A DNA stretch of 42,650 nt, taken from the IMG/VR virus record IMGVR_UViG_3300025120_000144, positions 1 through 42,650 of that record; one strand, 5' to 3'. Within the stretch, counting starts at the first letter, position 1. Each line of letters opens with the position of its first letter. The translations under genes and the position numbers were made by a program. Shown in pieces: positions 41,423-42,650 of the stretch. This DNA is from a virus. The notes under the pieces are model-generated. The model worked only from the letters and a program-made list of their open reading frames with translations, ran no database searches and was not told the origin of the DNA.

Positions 41423-42650
41423 ATGGTCAAGCCATATTTTTTTATACCACCTGAATTAGAGGAGTATTACTCAGCACAATCTACTGCTAACAAAAAAGAA
41501 GTAGATTTATTTAAAAAACAAATTACTCCTGAATTAGCACAACAAGTTGCAGATGTAAGTCGTGCATATCCTACGCTAGATAAAAGATTAGTGTCTTACT
41601 TACCACAAATGGGTGTACAAGCTGATGATGAATTATTGTTAGATATAGCAGCTAAACAATTTTCATCACAAGAAAAACAAGATAGAGAAAAGGTAATAAC
41701 AGATGTAAATCCATTCAAAAGATTTACCCAAATGTCAGACTTAAAACTTACACAAGGATTTGAATGGGTATCAAGAGGTTTTAAATCTGCTGCAGTCGCT
41801 TCACAAGCTACAGATACACCATTATTAGAAGGTGTTTTAAAAAGTGGTTTGTCAGGTTTTGCACTGCAGAAAAATGGTCCAGATGAATTACGAAGAAAAT
41901 TATTAGGAGATACTTTTGCTGATGCGTATAACGAATCAAAAGAAAAATATGGTGCAACAAGATACACACGAGCAAAAGAATCACAAGAAAAATATGGTGT
42001 TAGAAACTTAGGTACTGGTTTTTTTGCAAACAGTCAAGATTTAACACAGACAGAGGGATATAAACAATCTCTTAATTTAGGTTACTCCCCTGCTAGAGCT
42101 AGAAAGGAAGCAGCAAAAATATATGGTGATTCTGTTACACAAGACTTTGCTGAAGATGAAAATCAATTTAAATACGATACAAAAGTTGCAGGAGATGTCA
42201 ATATATCACCAGGTAGAATACTCGCAGGTACATTTTCACCAGAGGGTTCTGTAGGTTATTCTTTAACATCAGCATTAGTTGATGGTGTATTTAGATTAGG
42301 TGCTGACCCTACAAACTTGTTATTTATGTATGGTTCTGGTGTGAAAGCAGGTTCAAGAGCAATATTGTCAAATGCAGAAAGAACAGCTTATGTAAATAAA
42401 ACTACCAAAGCAGGTAGAGCAGTAAAAACTATTATGCCTGGAAAAAAAGGTAAAGAAGCTAGAAGGCAAGTATTTGGTAAAACTGCAGATGAAATATTAA
42501 ATTCAAGATGGGGTAAAGATTTTATTACAGGGTTAACTAAGAATGATTCTATCGCACAATTAAACGACATACCTCAACTTAGAAACATAGACCCTTATGT
42601 TAAAAAATTATTAGTAGGTGTTAAAGATGAAGATGTTATGCGTGAAGTTG
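41423..42650 (+). CDS. Giant virion-type protein, N-terminal part (residues 1-409)
   Basis: ATG directly after the TAA of the previous gene, open to the end of the window. Residue 372 coincides with window base 3, so the gene continues at 1-5060 for a total of 2,056 residues. No clear ribosome site, so it is probably translationally coupled. N-terminus begins MVKPYFFIPPELEEYY. No enzymatic motif recognised. The partial gene here is not a truncation but an effect of where the circle was opened. Confidence 0.85.
   Translation, partial: MVKPYFFIPPELEEYYSAQSTANKKEVDLFKKQITPELAQQVADVSRAYPTLDKRLVSYLPQMGVQADDELLLDIAAKQFSSQEKQDREKVITDVNPFKRFTQMSDLKLTQGFEWVSRGFKSAAVASQATDTPLLEGVLKSGLSGFALQKNGPDELRRKLLGDTFADAYNESKEKYGATRYTRAKESQEKYGVRNLGTGFFANSQDLTQTEGYKQSLNLGYSPARARKEAAKIYGDSVTQDFAEDENQFKYDTKVAGDVNISPGRILAGTFSPEGSVGYSLTSALVDGVFRLGADPTNLLFMYGSGVKAGSRAILSNAERTAYVNKTTKAGRAVKTIMPGKKGKEARRQVFGKTADEILNSRWGKDFITGLTKNDSIAQLNDIPQLRNIDPYVKKLLVGVKDEDVMREV
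42534..42650. repeat. Terminal overlap, right copy
   Basis: Counterpart of bases 1-117 with four silent differences. It runs to the last base of the window, so no extra sequence follows. Confidence 0.95.

Overview
The window is essentially one complete genome of a small-headed, probably short-tailed (podovirus-like) marine phage. The last 117 bases repeat the first 117 with four silent differences, so the molecule closes on itself at about 42,533 non-redundant bases, and the join falls inside one giant gene. The sequence is strongly AT-rich and uses the standard bacterial code. An r1t-type holin, a transglycosylase of the resuscitation-factor/SLT type, an ERF-like annealing protein, a metallophosphoesterase of a type common in actinophages, and a secreted protein with a poly-threonine tract point to a low-GC marine actinobacterium (for example an Acidimicrobiia/Actinomarina-like host). 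This host call is inference; no tRNA, WhiB or other host marker was found.

Layout. Late genes run on the + strand from about 36.3 kb, through the join, to 28.4 kb. First come small basic proteins (36349-37059), the large terminase (37139-39061) and the portal (39062-40834). Next come two small proteins and a 2,056-residue giant protein (41423 through the join to 5060). More large virion-type proteins follow (549, 307, 60, 1799, 408 and 352 residues), then scaffold (15692) and major capsid protein (16214) followed by a terminator. Connector, a beta-propeller nozzle-like protein and a fibre with three receptor-binding-like proteins occupy 17.4-23.4 kb. After them lie a set of membrane or secreted proteins, a cysteine/glycine micro-peptide, a DUF5675 protein, the holin and the phosphoesterase (23.8-28.4 kb).

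Early-type genes run on the - strand from 35197 down to 28374. They are about two dozen mostly tiny proteins joined by TAATG/ATGA overlaps and driven by four near-consensus promoters (TTGACA / TATAGT). The recognisable ones are a DUF7417-like protein, an SGNH-hydrolase-like protein with a lost catalytic histidine, an HTH protein, an ERF-like annealing protein, a PD-(D/E)XK nuclease and the transglycosylase/endolysin. No polymerase, primase, helicase, integrase or repressor was seen, so replication appears to depend on the host and the phage looks lytic.

Between the divergent blocks is a gene-poor stretch of about 1.1 kb (35.2-36.35 kb), the most unusual part. It has iteron-like repeats and a 10-bp inverted repeat, which could be an origin or operator. 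It then has a run of small units in which an extended -10 promoter is followed by a copy of the 16S rRNA 3' tail (CCTCCTTTC) and a terminator hairpin. These could be short RNAs that mimic the anti-Shine-Dalgarno sequence. Late promoters appear to share an extended -10 motif (TGNTATANT) while early promoters use -35/-10 elements.
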